Origin: Peptoniphilus lacrimalis DSM 7455
GTDB taxonomy: Bacteria > Bacillota > Clostridia > Tissierellales > Peptoniphilaceae
Length of the DNA: 64,000 nucleotides
Assembly (NCBI RefSeq): GCF_000378725.1
Contig: NZ_KB900370.1
Location: forward strand, 124,001 to 188,000
Reading direction: 5' to 3'
Shown: positions 51,981 to 60,176 of the stretch, piece by piece
Numbering within the stretch: the stretch's first letter is position 1
Layout of the letters: each line of letters opens with the position of its first letter
Program-made: the position numbers and the translations under genes
Notes under the pieces: model-generated
Databases searched by the model: none
Seen by the model: the letters and a program-made list of their open reading frames with translations, nothing else
Told to the model about the DNA's origin: nothing

Positions 51981-52063
51981 TGTTTATTTAATTATATATA
52001 GGGTAATATATAAGTGTAATGAAATTAGGATAAATTGATTATTTATTATAGAGGAGGAAAATA

Positions 52064-52486
52064 ATGAACAAATTAAACAAATATTTAGCAAATTTAGAAG
52101 TAGGTAATATTCTTTTACACAATCTTCACTGGAATGTTGAAGGCTTCACTTTCAAGGCAGTTCATGAATATTTAGAAGGACTTTATGACGAATTCTTTGA
52201 TATGCTTGATGATGTTGCTGAATATGAAAGAAAGAATGGACAATTTCCACCAGCATCTCTTAAAGAATATTTAGAACTTTCTGATGTTAAAGAAAGAGTT
52301 TCAAAATCTGTTGATGCCAAGGAAGCTATCAAAACAGCTCTTGAATTAATTAAGAATATGGACAAACTTGCAAAAGAAATAAGAGAAGAAACTGATTGCT
52401 TCATACTTTCTAATATGATGGAAGACCACTCAACTCACTACGCAAAAGAAATTTGGTTTATGGAATCAATGTTAAAAGAAAACTAA
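52064..52486 (+). CDS. dps: Dps-family ferritin-like protein
   Basis: A 140-residue four-helix protein. 'LLHNLHWNVEGFTFKAVHEYLEGLYDEFFDMLDDVAEYER' contains the His, Asp and Glu residues of the inter-subunit Dps ferroxidase site. It stores iron and protects DNA from peroxide. RBS GAGGAGG precedes the ATG. Upstream, TTATATAT (51992-51999) and ATATATAA (52006-52013) form an AT-rich inverted repeat that might be an operator. It has its own terminator. Confidence 0.9.
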   Translation: MNKLNKYLANLEVGNILLHNLHWNVEGFTFKAVHEYLEGLYDEFFDMLDDVAEYERKNGQFPPASLKEYLELSDVKERVSKSVDAKEAIKTALELIKNMDKLAKEIREETDCFILSNMMEDHSTHYAKEIWFMESMLKEN

Positions 52487-52517
52487 TTTTCTTTTATAAG
52501 TTTTTAATTTTAATATG

Positions 52518-52559
52518 CCCCATATAAGTATCTGAAAAGGTGCTTGTATGGGGTTTTTT
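52518..52559 (+). terminator. Terminator after dps
   Basis: An 11-bp stem (52518-52528 with 52543-52553, one G-U) starting with CCCC/GGGG, followed by six T. Confidence 0.9.
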
Positions 52560-52666
52560 GTCTTGCTTTTAAATATTTTTTTACGTTAATTTATAAAAAA
52601 ATGGTATCATATAAATATATACATTTTTAATATATATTTAAGTATAATAAAAATAGGAGGTAAAAT

Positions 52667-53815
52667 ATGTTTAATGAAAAAGAAAAGTTAAAAATACTTG
52701 CCGATGCTATTAAAATTAGAACAGAAAATGATAATGAAGCAAAATTAGCTAAGTATTTTCAAGAATTATTAAAAAAATATGGAATTGAAAGTAAGCTTGT
52801 TCATTATAACCCTCAAAGAGCATCTCTAGTTTGTGATTTAGACGGTAGTAAGGGTTCTGGAAAAATGCTTGTAGTTAGCGGACATTTGGATGTTGTTACG
52901 GCTGGAGATGAAAGTGAATGGACTTATCCACCCTTTGGAGGAGAAATTCATGATGGCAAGATGTATGGCAGAGGAACAACTGATATGAAGGCAGGTCTTT
53001 GTGCTTTGATTATTGCTATGATTGAATTGAAAGAAGAAGGAGCAAATTTCAAGGGAAAAATCCGTCTTGCTGCAACAGTAGGAGAAGAAGTTGGAATGTA
53101 TGGCTCTAAGCAACTTGTAGAAGAAGGATATATTGATGGAGCTGATGGATTTTTAATTGCAGAGCCAAGTAGTAGCAATAGAATTATAAATGCTCACAAA
53201 GGTTCTCTACAATATGAAATTATAGCTACTGGAAAACCAGCTCATTCCTCTATGCCAGAAATTGGCATTGATTCAATACAATTAATGGTTGATTATATTA
53301 ATGAAACCAATAAAAGATTTGCAAAAGCTTTTAATGAAGCTGAAAATAAACAGTTGGGCAAAACTTTAAACGTAAATACTGTAATTGATGGAGGAACACA
53401 AATAAATAGCGTAGCTGGAAAAACTATTTTAAAGGCTAATGCCAGATGTGTACCAGAAGTCAATAATGATAAGGTTGTGGAAATTATTGAAGAAGTAATT
53501 TCTGATTTAAATGGCAAAAACCAAGGAAAGTTAGAGCTAAATATTTTACAAAACAATCCTAATGCAGTATCTGAAAAAGATAATGATTTAGTTAAGGCAA
53601 TTTTAAATTCATTAGACAAAAAGATACCTGTAGAAGCTTTGGCAGGAGCAACAGATGCATCAAACTTTGGAAGAATTTCAGATAAGTATGACTTAGCTAT
53701 TTTTGGACCGGGAGAAGCAAGCGTTGCTCATATAATAGATGAGTTTGTTGAAGTTGATGATTATTTAAAATTTATTGATGTATATAAAAATACAATAAAA
53801 AATTACTTAGTTTAA
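52667..53815 (+). CDS. M20-family metallopeptidase (ArgE/DapE-like)
   Basis: A 382-residue zinc amidohydrolase. Metal and catalytic motifs: 'VVSGHLDVV', 'GRGTTDMKAGLCALIIA', 'ATVGEEVGMYGS', 'FLIAEPSS', and the late His in 'ASVAHIIDEFVEVDDY'. 'AHKGSLQYEIIATGKPAHSSMPEIGIDSI' is the lid-domain entry. It would cleave an N-acyl amino acid or small peptide; the exact substrate is unclear. RBS AGGAGG. Two membrane genes follow at once and probably form an operon with it. Confidence 0.9.
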   Translation: MFNEKEKLKILADAIKIRTENDNEAKLAKYFQELLKKYGIESKLVHYNPQRASLVCDLDGSKGSGKMLVVSGHLDVVTAGDESEWTYPPFGGEIHDGKMYGRGTTDMKAGLCALIIAMIELKEEGANFKGKIRLAATVGEEVGMYGSKQLVEEGYIDGADGFLIAEPSSSNRIINAHKGSLQYEIIATGKPAHSSMPEIGIDSIQLMVDYINETNKRFAKAFNEAENKQLGKTLNVNTVIDGGTQINSVAGKTILKANARCVPEVNNDKVVEIIEEVISDLNGKNQGKLELNILQNNPNAVSEKDNDLVKAILNSLDKKIPVEALAGATDASNFGRISDKYDLAIFGPGEASVAHIIDEFVEVDDYLKFIDVYKNTIKNYLV

Positions 53816-53833
53816 AATTTATGAGGAGAAAAT

Positions 53834-54556
53834 ATGGATTATAAAAAACTAGCTAACAGCACAGAAATGTGTGCTTTGGTAGCTTTAGTAATATTAGTTG
53901 TTACAGTTCAGGCATTTTTATTTATTAGAAAAGCCTATAAGAGAGGACAAGAACTTGGCATGGAAAAAAGCACATTGAAGCGTGCCATGACAAATAGTGC
54001 AATTCTTTCAATTGTACCATCACTACCTATAATTGTAATGATGCTTGCACTTTCTGTACCTCTTGGAAAATATTTCCCATGGCTTAGACTTTCAGTCGTA
54101 GGCTCAGCTATGTATGAAGGGACAGCTGCAAATGTTGCAGTTCAAACTATGGGCTTAAAAGATATTTCAGATCCAAACATCACACCACAGATTTTTGTAA
54201 TTGTAATGTTTGTAATGACAACAGGAATTATTTGGGGAATTTTATTTAACATTTTCTTTATGAAACATTTAGACCAATTTTCAAAGAAGATGAAAGAAAA
54301 GCCTCACACTGCAGGTTTTATTAAGTATTTTTCAGCAGCATTATTTTCAGCAATGATACTCACCCTTTCAGCACCTTATGTTGCAAATGTTAAAAATTTT
54401 TCATCCATAGTTGCTTTTTTGGCAGCAGGGGCTACTACTTTAATATGCAACAAAATTGCGAAAGTTACAAATAAATCAATAATTAGTGACTTCTCTATGC
54501 CTATAGCGTTAATTTTGGGTATGGCGGCAGTTATTGTACAAGTGAACTTATTCTAA
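53834..54556 (+). CDS. DUF5058-like multi-spanning membrane protein
   Basis: A 240-residue protein with about six hydrophobic segments. 'ALVILVVTVQAFLFIRKAYKRG' at the N-terminus and 'AMTNSAILSIVPSLPIIVMMLALSVPLGKYFPWLRLSVVGSAMYEGTAANVA' resemble the DUF5058 family as I recall it; no function is established. RBS GAGGAG. It lies 18 bp after the M20 peptidase and 13 bp before a second membrane gene, suggesting a two-part transporter serving the peptidase. Confidence 0.7.
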   Translation: MDYKKLANSTEMCALVALVILVVTVQAFLFIRKAYKRGQELGMEKSTLKRAMTNSAILSIVPSLPIIVMMLALSVPLGKYFPWLRLSVVGSAMYEGTAANVAVQTMGLKDISDPNITPQIFVIVMFVMTTGIIWGILFNIFFMKHLDQFSKKMKEKPHTAGFIKYFSAALFSAMILTLSAPYVANVKNFSSIVAFLAAGATTLICNKIAKVTNKSIISDFSMPIALILGMAAVIVQVNLF

Positions 54557-54569
54557 GAGGGAGGATTTT

Positions 54570-55253
54570 ATGCAAGAACATGAAAAATCAGTAAAATTTA
54601 CAAAAGAAGTTAATATTCTTGGACGAATAACAAGTATAATTGCACTTATAGCCATGTATGCAGTTCCACTTGGAGTAGCAGCAATTTTTAAAATAGATTT
54701 TTCTATAACTAAGGCTTTGGCAGCAAGTTCAAGTTTAATAGCTATATTTTTACCTACTGCTGTTGTAGAAAATTTATCTTTTTATAATATTTTTGGGGCT
54801 GGGGGTATGTATTTATCTTCAATCACAGGTAACATTACAAACATGAAAATGCCAGTAACAGTTGCTGGTCAAAAAATTGCAGGAGTAGAATCAGGAACAG
54901 AGTCTGGAGATGTTATAGCAATAATTTGTGTTGGTGTTTCTTCTATAGTCACAGTTTTTATTTTAATCCTTGGAGTGTTTTTAATAGGAACTTGGCTTGT
55001 ACCTATTCTTAATAATCCAATTTTAAAACCTGGTTTTGACCATATAACACCGGCTTTATTTGGAGCAATTGCAATTCCACAAGTAATCAACAACAAAAAA
55101 TTATCTGCTACACCTTTAATTTATGCTTTTGGTATATTTCTAGTCTTAGGTTCAGCATTTTTTGGAAGATACCAATCTTATATTTTGATTACAAATATGT
55201 TTTTATCAGTGCTTGTTGCCTATAGACTATATAGCAAAGGTCATTTAAAATAA
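54570..55253 (+). CDS. Multi-spanning membrane protein, partner of the DUF5058-like gene
   Basis: A 227-residue protein with six or so hydrophobic helices, including 'LAASSSLIAIFLPTAVVENLSFYNIFGAGGMYLSSITGNITNMKMP', a segment with conserved-looking Pro/Gly/Asn typical of transporter cores. I do not recognise a named family. RBS GAGGGAGG. It ends the three-gene M20 unit before a terminator. Confidence 0.65.
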   Translation: MQEHEKSVKFTKEVNILGRITSIIALIAMYAVPLGVAAIFKIDFSITKALAASSSLIAIFLPTAVVENLSFYNIFGAGGMYLSSITGNITNMKMPVTVAGQKIAGVESGTESGDVIAIICVGVSSIVTVFILILGVFLIGTWLVPILNNPILKPGFDHITPALFGAIAIPQVINNKKLSATPLIYAFGIFLVLGSAFFGRYQSYILITNMFLSVLVAYRLYSKGHLK

Positions 55254-55266
55254 AATATATAATTAA

Positions 55267-55297
55267 AAATATATCCTTGCTAGGATATATTTTTTTA
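55267..55297 (+). terminator. Terminator after the M20-membrane operon
   Basis: An 11-bp stem (55267-55277 with 55282-55292) around a 4-base loop TGCT, followed by T-run. Confidence 0.87.
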
Positions 55298-55341
55298 TTC
55301 AAGGATTTTATTTATAATATATAATAAGATAGGTGATATTT

Positions 55342-56247
55342 ATGAAATATATTGAGGCTGATATTTATAGCAGTAAATCAAAAAAAGATTTACTCATAGG
55401 ATTTTTATATGATGAAGATTATTATACATTGGAAGAAATTACTAACGACTTAGCTAAGGAATTAAATCAGGATGAAAAGGACTGGGATTATGTTTCTGAT
55501 ATAAGTAATAATCTTAAAGACGATGAACTAATTGTTAGAGTGTATCCAAGTGATGAAAAATCTGCCCTAGATTTAAAAGAAAAGTTAGAAGAAAATAATC
55601 TTGGAACTTTAAAATTTTTTGAAAAAGATGATCAAGATTGGGCAAATAATTGGAAGGCATATTACAAAGCTTTTGAAATTGGCAAAAATCTTTTAATAGT
55701 TCCTGAATGGGAAACCTATGACAATGCTAACAATAGAAAAATTGTAAAAATTAATCCGGGTATGGCATTTGGAACTGGGACTCATGAATCAACTTATATG
55801 TGTCTTGAGGCTTTAGATAAGTATGTGAAAAAAGATATGAATATTTTTGACATAGGCTGTGGGTCTGGTATACTAGGAATTGCTGCAATAAAACTTGGAG
55901 GAAAGAGCGCTACACTTGTTGATATTGACGATAAATGTATAAAAGCAAGTAAAGAAAATGCAAAACTCAACGAAGTTTACGATAAGGTTAAGGTAAAAAA
56001 AGGAAATTTACTTGATGTAATTGAAGGAAAATGTGATATTATTGTTTCTAATATTATTGCAGAAATAATAGTTGATGAAATTTCAAATTTAAGCAAGCAT
56101 TTGAGTGGGCAAAAGATTTTTATAACTTCAGGCATAATTTTGGAAAAGAAGGACTTAGTTACTCAAGCTCTAATTAAAGAATCCTTTGAAATTTTAGAAG
56201 TTAAAGAAAAAAATGACTGGTGTGCAATTATAGCTAGATATGTATAG
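55342..56247 (+). CDS. prmA: Ribosomal protein L11 methyltransferase
   Basis: About 301 residues. Substrate-recognition N-terminal half, then the SAM fold: 'GMAFGTGTHESTYMCLEAL', 'MNIFDIGCGSGILGIAAIKLG', 'ATLVDIDDKCIKASKENA', and 'DIIVSNIIAEIIVDE' (N-I-x-A). It trimethylates L11. ATG 55342 follows AGGTGAT; the GTG at 55333 is part of that RBS. It overlaps rsmE by 8 bp. prmA-rsmE-mtaB usually follow dnaJ directly. Confidence 0.95.
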   Translation: MKYIEADIYSSKSKKDLLIGFLYDEDYYTLEEITNDLAKELNQDEKDWDYVSDISNNLKDDELIVRVYPSDEKSALDLKEKLEENNLGTLKFFEKDDQDWANNWKAYYKAFEIGKNLLIVPEWETYDNANNRKIVKINPGMAFGTGTHESTYMCLEALDKYVKKDMNIFDIGCGSGILGIAAIKLGGKSATLVDIDDKCIKASKENAKLNEVYDKVKVKKGNLLDVIEGKCDIIVSNIIAEIIVDEISNLSKHLSGQKIFITSGIILEKKDLVTQALIKESFEILEVKEKNDWCAIIARYV

Positions 56248-56932
56248 ATTTTTTGAAGACAGAAATTACGACAATATAAATGAATTAAATAAAGAAAACC
56301 TACATCATCTAAAAAATGTTATTAGAATTAAAGCTGATGAAGATTTTTCTGTGGTTTTTAATGACAAGATAATTCTTTTTAATTTGAAAGATGATAGGCT
56401 AATTTATAAAAAAGAAATATTTGATTCTAATGAGCCACCAATAAAATTATCCCTATTCTTTGGAATTTTAAAGGGAGATAAGAACGAAAAAGTAATTGAG
56501 CATGGGACTGAGGTTGGGGTTTATGATTTCTATCCTTTGATTATGGACCGATGCGTTTCAAACATTTCGGATAAGGTTGATAAAAAAATACAAAGATGGC
56601 AAAAAATAGCAAAATCTGCTGCTGGTCAATCAAAAAGAGATATAGTCCCCCTTGTTCACAGACCTATCAAGGTTGATGAAATAGCTAAAAACTATAGTGG
56701 AGATTTGATTTTATTCTATGAGGATGAAAGAAATTTGTTTTTTAAAGACATAAAAGAAAAATTATCTAAAAATCTTGCTATAATAGTTGGTCCTGAAGGT
56801 GGTATCTCAAAAAGAGAGATAGAGGTTTTAAAAGATGCCCATAGGATAAGTTTGGGTAAAAGAATTTTGAGAGCAGAAACCTCATCGATTGTTGGGGCTT
56901 TTTATATAATACACAATATGGAGTGTGATTAA
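56240..56932 (+). CDS. rsmE: 16S rRNA m3U1498 methyltransferase
   Basis: A 230-residue SPOUT methyltransferase with a small N-terminal PUA-like domain ('MYRFFEDRNYD...LHHLKNVIRIKADED'). The knot region 'LAIIVGPEGGISKREIEVLKDAHRISLGKRILRAETSSIVG' matches the RsmE signature with G-P-E-G-G and L-G-x-R-I-L-R-x-E-T. It overlaps prmA and touches mtaB. Confidence 0.95.
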   Translation: MYRFFEDRNYDNINELNKENLHHLKNVIRIKADEDFSVVFNDKIILFNLKDDRLIYKKEIFDSNEPPIKLSLFFGILKGDKNEKVIEHGTEVGVYDFYPLIMDRCVSNISDKVDKKIQRWQKIAKSAAGQSKRDIVPLVHRPIKVDEIAKNYSGDLILFYEDERNLFFKDIKEKLSKNLAIIVGPEGGISKREIEVLKDAHRISLGKRILRAETSSIVGAFYIIHNMECD

Positions 56933-58228
56933 ATGGCAAAAACTTTTTCAATTTTAACTTTAGGATGCAAAGTTAATCAATATGAATCTGAAGCCATGGC
57001 TGAACTTTTTGAAAAAAATGGATATATACAAGTTGATAATGATACTGATGTTGCCGATGTTTATATTGTAAATACTTGCACAGTTACAAATTTATCTGAT
57101 AGAAAATCAAGGCAATATATCAGACGTGCAAAAAGAGAAAATCCTGATTCTACAGTTGCAGTTGTCGGATGTTATGCTCAGGTTGCTCCTAAGGAAGTTG
57201 AAAAAATAGAGGGTGTAGATGTTGTAATTGGAACCAGCGAAAGATCTAAAATTGTTGACTTAATAGAAGAAGCCAAAGAAGAAGATAAAAAAATAAATAT
57301 TGTAAGAGATATAAAAAAAGACAGAGATTTTCAATTTATAAAAATAGATGAAAATTTTCACAAAACAAGAAGTTACATGAAAGTTCAAGATGGATGTAAC
57401 AGGTATTGCACTTACTGTATCATCCCCTATGCCAGAGGAACCATTAGATCAAGAAGAATTGGAGATTGTGTAAGAGAAGCGATAAGGCTTGCAAATGCTG
57501 GTTATAAGGAAATAATTTTGACAGGTATTCATGTGGGAAGCTATGGAGTAGATTTAGGACCTGTTAGGCTAATAGATTTAATTGAAGCTATAGCTGAAGT
57601 TGATGGCATAGAGAGGATAAGATTATCATCAGTTGAACCAAATATAATAAGTGAAGACTTCATGAGAAGAGCAATTGCGTGTTCAAAATTATGTGACCAT
57701 TTTCATTTATCCCTGCAATCCGGATCTAATAAGGTCTTAAAGGATATGAATAGGCACTACAATAGAGAGGAATTTATAGAAAAAACAAAAATCATAAAAA
57801 AATATATGCCCTATGCCGGTTTAACAACTGATATAATAGTGGGTTTTCCTGGCGAAAGTGATGAAGATTTTGAAGATTCAATGTCAATAGTAAGAGAAGT
57901 TGAATTTTCTAAGGTTCATGTTTTTAAATATTCAAAAAGAAAGAATACACCAGCAGCTGATAGGGCAGACCAAGTTGATGGGAACATTAAAATTAAGAGG
58001 TCTGAAGAATTAATAAAACTTCAAGACCAATATTTAAAAAAATTCAGAGAAAAAAATATGCCAAGGACATTGAAAGTTTTGTTTGAAGAATTTGACCAAG
58101 GATATTATTTTGGTTATACGGATAATTATATAAGGGTTAAAGTTAAATCAGATAAAGATTTAATAAATAAAATATTAGATGTTAGGCTTGTTGATAATGA
58201 AGAAGTAGCTCTTGGGGAATTGGTATAA
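56933..58228 (+). CDS. mtaB: tRNA t6A37 methylthiotransferase MtaB
   Basis: A 431-residue radical SAM methylthiotransferase. N-terminal UPF0004 Cys at 'LGCKVNQYESEAMAELF', 'VNTCTVT', 'VVGCYAQVAP'; radical SAM motif 'QDGCNRYCTYCIIPYARG'; a C-terminal TRAM domain ends the protein. It converts t6A to ms2t6A in tRNA, so it acts on the product of the TsaBDE complex encoded at 7779-10297. RBS GGAGTGTG. The end overlaps no coding part of nth if ATG 58242 is used. Confidence 0.96.
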   Translation: MAKTFSILTLGCKVNQYESEAMAELFEKNGYIQVDNDTDVADVYIVNTCTVTNLSDRKSRQYIRRAKRENPDSTVAVVGCYAQVAPKEVEKIEGVDVVIGTSERSKIVDLIEEAKEEDKKINIVRDIKKDRDFQFIKIDENFHKTRSYMKVQDGCNRYCTYCIIPYARGTIRSRRIGDCVREAIRLANAGYKEIILTGIHVGSYGVDLGPVRLIDLIEAIAEVDGIERIRLSSVEPNIISEDFMRRAIACSKLCDHFHLSLQSGSNKVLKDMNRHYNREEFIEKTKIIKKYMPYAGLTTDIIVGFPGESDEDFEDSMSIVREVEFSKVHVFKYSKRKNTPAADRADQVDGNIKIKRSEELIKLQDQYLKKFREKNMPRTLKVLFEEFDQGYYFGYTDNYIRVKVKSDKDLINKILDVRLVDNEEVALGELV

Positions 58229-58241
58229 TTTTGGTGAAAAA

Positions 58242-58934
58242 ATGGAAAATATGATTTTAAATAGTCAAGAGGCTCTTGAAATTTTAAAAGCTTTGATAAA
58301 ACTTTATCCGCAAAATCAGCCGGAATTAGAATTTAAAAATAATTACGAACTTTTGTGTGCTGTGGTATTAAGTGCGCAAACTACTGATAAATCAGTAAAT
58401 AAAATAAGTCCTATATTATTTGAGAGATACCCTAGAGTTGAAGATATGGCTGATGCTGATGTAAATGAAATTCAAGAGATAATAAAATCTATAGGCTTAT
58501 CAAAGAATAAATCTAAATATTTGAAAGAATTATCCATAGAATTATTGGAAAATTTCAACGGTCAAGTTCCTAGTACAAGAAAAGAGCTTATGTCACTTTC
58601 TGGAGTGGGCAGAAAAACTGCTAATGTTCTCTTAGCAAATGCCTTTGATATTCCAGCCTTTGCAGTAGATACACATGTAAACAGAATCTGCAAAAAATTA
58701 AAATTTGTAAAAGAGGATTTGAATGTTTTACAAGTAGAAGAAGAAATGATGAAAAAAATTCCTGATAAATACTGGAAACAAGCTCATCATTCCATATTAC
58801 TTTTTGGAAGGCATCAGTGTGTAGCTAAAAATCATGACCACAGCATTTGTCTTTTAAGAATAAAAGATAAACTTCAAAAAAATGAAATAGCCCAAAAAGC
58901 AATGGCAAAAATTTGCGAAGGTCAACAAATATGA
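58242..58934 (+). CDS. nth: Endonuclease III with degenerate Fe-S cluster motif
   Basis: About 230 residues. 'AVVLSAQTTDKSVNKI', helix-hairpin-helix 'LMSLSGVGRKTANVLLANAF' with the catalytic Lys, and 'AFAVDTHVNRICKKL' with the catalytic Asp are intact. The cluster loop, normally C-x6-C-x2-C-x5-C, reads C193-x6-H200-x2-C203-x5-D209, so two of four ligands are lost. It should cut at oxidised pyrimidines; cluster binding is doubtful. ATG 58242 is preferred over the TTG at 58212 because it follows TTGGTG at normal distance. Confidence 0.93.
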   Translation: MENMILNSQEALEILKALIKLYPQNQPELEFKNNYELLCAVVLSAQTTDKSVNKISPILFERYPRVEDMADADVNEIQEIIKSIGLSKNKSKYLKELSIELLENFNGQVPSTRKELMSLSGVGRKTANVLLANAFDIPAFAVDTHVNRICKKLKFVKEDLNVLQVEEEMMKKIPDKYWKQAHHSILLFGRHQCVAKNHDHSICLLRIKDKLQKNEIAQKAMAKICEGQQI

Positions 58935-59044
58935 AAGTAAATAAATTTGACCAAAACTTTGGCTATTATTAAGAAGATATTTATGGACAAAGGACTTTTA
59001 AGTATAGTGTCAATTATTACATGGAATCTTATGAAATGAAATAA
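58931..59044 (+). pseudogene. Possible remnant of a gene coupled to nth
   Basis: An ATG overlaps the nth stop as ATGA. It encodes 13 residues to a TAA (58970-58972), but the same frame continues with 23 sensible-looking residues ('EDIYGQRTFKYSVNYYME...') to a TAA at 59042-59044. The mix of Tyr, Phe, Asn and Lys looks protein-like. This could be the tail of a decayed gene or chance. Confidence 0.3.
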
Positions 59045-59154
59045 ATTATAAAAGAAAGAGATTTTGGCGGAAATTTTTGGCTTAGCTAAATAATTAACTA
59101 CAATATCTGTATATAAAGAATTATAATATAAATTAAATTAGAAAGGAGGATAGT

Positions 59155-59493
59155 ATGGACTGCTTATTTTGTAATATAGTAAAAGGTCAAATACCATCAG
59201 AAAAAGTTTATGAAGATAATGCTGTTTATGCTTTTAAAGATGTAAATCCCGAAGCACCCGTTCATATACTTATTATTCCAAAAAGACACATTAAATCTGT
59301 TGATGAATTAGAAGAAACTGATAAGGAACTTGTAGGTCATATATTTTTAGTAGCAAAAAAACTTGCAAAAGAAAATAAACTTGAAAATGGTTATAGAATT
59401 GTATCAAATATTGGAGAAGAAGGAGGTCAAAGCGTAAAACATCTTCATTTTCACCTTTTGGGAGGAAGAAGTTTCAACTGGCCACCAGGTTAA
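59155..59493 (+). CDS. hinT: HIT-family protein (HinT-like)
   Basis: A 112-residue histidine-triad protein. 'CLFCNIVKGQIPSEKVYEDN' with two Cys, 'HILIIPKRHIKSVDEL', and the active-site triad 'KHLHFHLLGGR' (H-x-H-x-H) are clear. HinT hydrolyses AMP-amidates such as lysyl-AMP. RBS AAAGGAGG. Followed by a hairpin terminator. Confidence 0.95.
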   Translation: MDCLFCNIVKGQIPSEKVYEDNAVYAFKDVNPEAPVHILIIPKRHIKSVDELEETDKELVGHIFLVAKKLAKENKLENGYRIVSNIGEEGGQSVKHLHFHLLGGRSFNWPPG

Positions 59494-59497
59494 TATT

Positions 59498-59522
59498 AAA
59501 AGAGCTTTTATAGCTCTTTTTT
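59498..59522 (+). terminator. Terminator after the HIT gene
   Basis: AAAAGAGCT (59498-59506) pairs with AGCTCTTTT (59512-59520), followed by more T. Confidence 0.87.
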
Positions 59523-59757
59523 ATTGTAAGTAAATTTAAATAATAACACTTATAGAAATATTATTTAAAAATTTGAGAATTTTTTAAAAAAAATGTAGCA
59601 TAATTTGTTCATATTGTTACAAAGTGTAAGTTATTAGGAAATAATTATTAAATTTTATTAAGCTAACAACTTAGTCAAATGGCTTGAAGCCTTTAATTAA
59701 AGGCGAAATTAATGTATAATAATTGGCATATAGTTCTAATGTAATCTACATATTTAA
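59523..59757. other. Gene-free region with overlapping palindromes before the glutaconate operon
   Basis: No gene is seen. GGCTTGAAGCC (59681-59691) overlaps the perfect 16-bp palindrome GCCTTTAATTAAAGGC (59689-59704), about 50-80 bases upstream of the gcd promoter. These are the only G/C-containing symmetric elements in otherwise AT-only sequence and could be a regulator site. Confidence 0.5.
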
Positions 59758-59786
59758 TTGATTAAAATTTTAGATTTTGATATAAT
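59758..59786 (+). promoter_or_regulatory. Promoter of the glutaconyl-CoA decarboxylase operon
   Basis: TTGATT (59758-59763), 17-base spacer, TATAAT (59781-59786). Confidence 0.85.
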
Positions 59787-59835
59787 AATCATATTGGAAC
59801 TTATTCCGTAATATGAAATAATAGGAGGTGTGATT

Positions 59836-60144
59836 ATGTGGGGAAAAGAAACTATGACAATTGCTGAGGCTTTTGGAGTATCATTAACAGGTATAGTGGT
59901 AGTATTTTTATCATTAGTATTCTTAGCTATAGCAATTAAAATAGTATCAGCTGTTTTAAATGGTTTTGTTAAGGAACCACCAAAGGGAGGTTCAGCAAAT
60001 AAGCAACAAGTTAAAACACAAGCTGCACCACAAAATAAGGGTACAGACCCTAAATTAATAGCTGCAGTAGTAGGAGCTGTCAGTCAAGAACAAAGAGGAA
60101 GAGTTGAGAATTTTAGAATAGTCTCAATTAATGAAGTTAAGTAA
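59836..60144 (+). CDS. gcdD: Glutaconyl-CoA decarboxylase delta subunit (OadG family)
   Basis: About 102 residues: one N-terminal transmembrane helix ('VSLTGIVVVFLSLVFLAIAIKIVSAVL') then a Lys/Gln/Pro-rich linker and a short C-terminal segment 'DPKLIAAVVGAVSQEQ..RVENFRIVSINEV', as in OadG/GcdD proteins. It anchors and assembles the sodium-pumping decarboxylase. ATG 59836 follows AGGAGG by seven bases; the GTG at 59830 is too close. Confidence 0.88.
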   Translation: MWGKETMTIAEAFGVSLTGIVVVFLSLVFLAIAIKIVSAVLNGFVKEPPKGGSANKQQVKTQAAPQNKGTDPKLIAAVVGAVSQEQRGRVENFRIVSINEVK

Positions 60145-60176
60145 AGTAAAAAAATAAAAAAAGAAGGGGAATTATT

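Noticed and set aside
51992-52013. AT-only inverted repeat upstream of dps as a PerR box
   Set aside because: It does not match the PerR consensus and AT-rich symmetric sequence arises easily by chance here; only mentioned in the dps entry.
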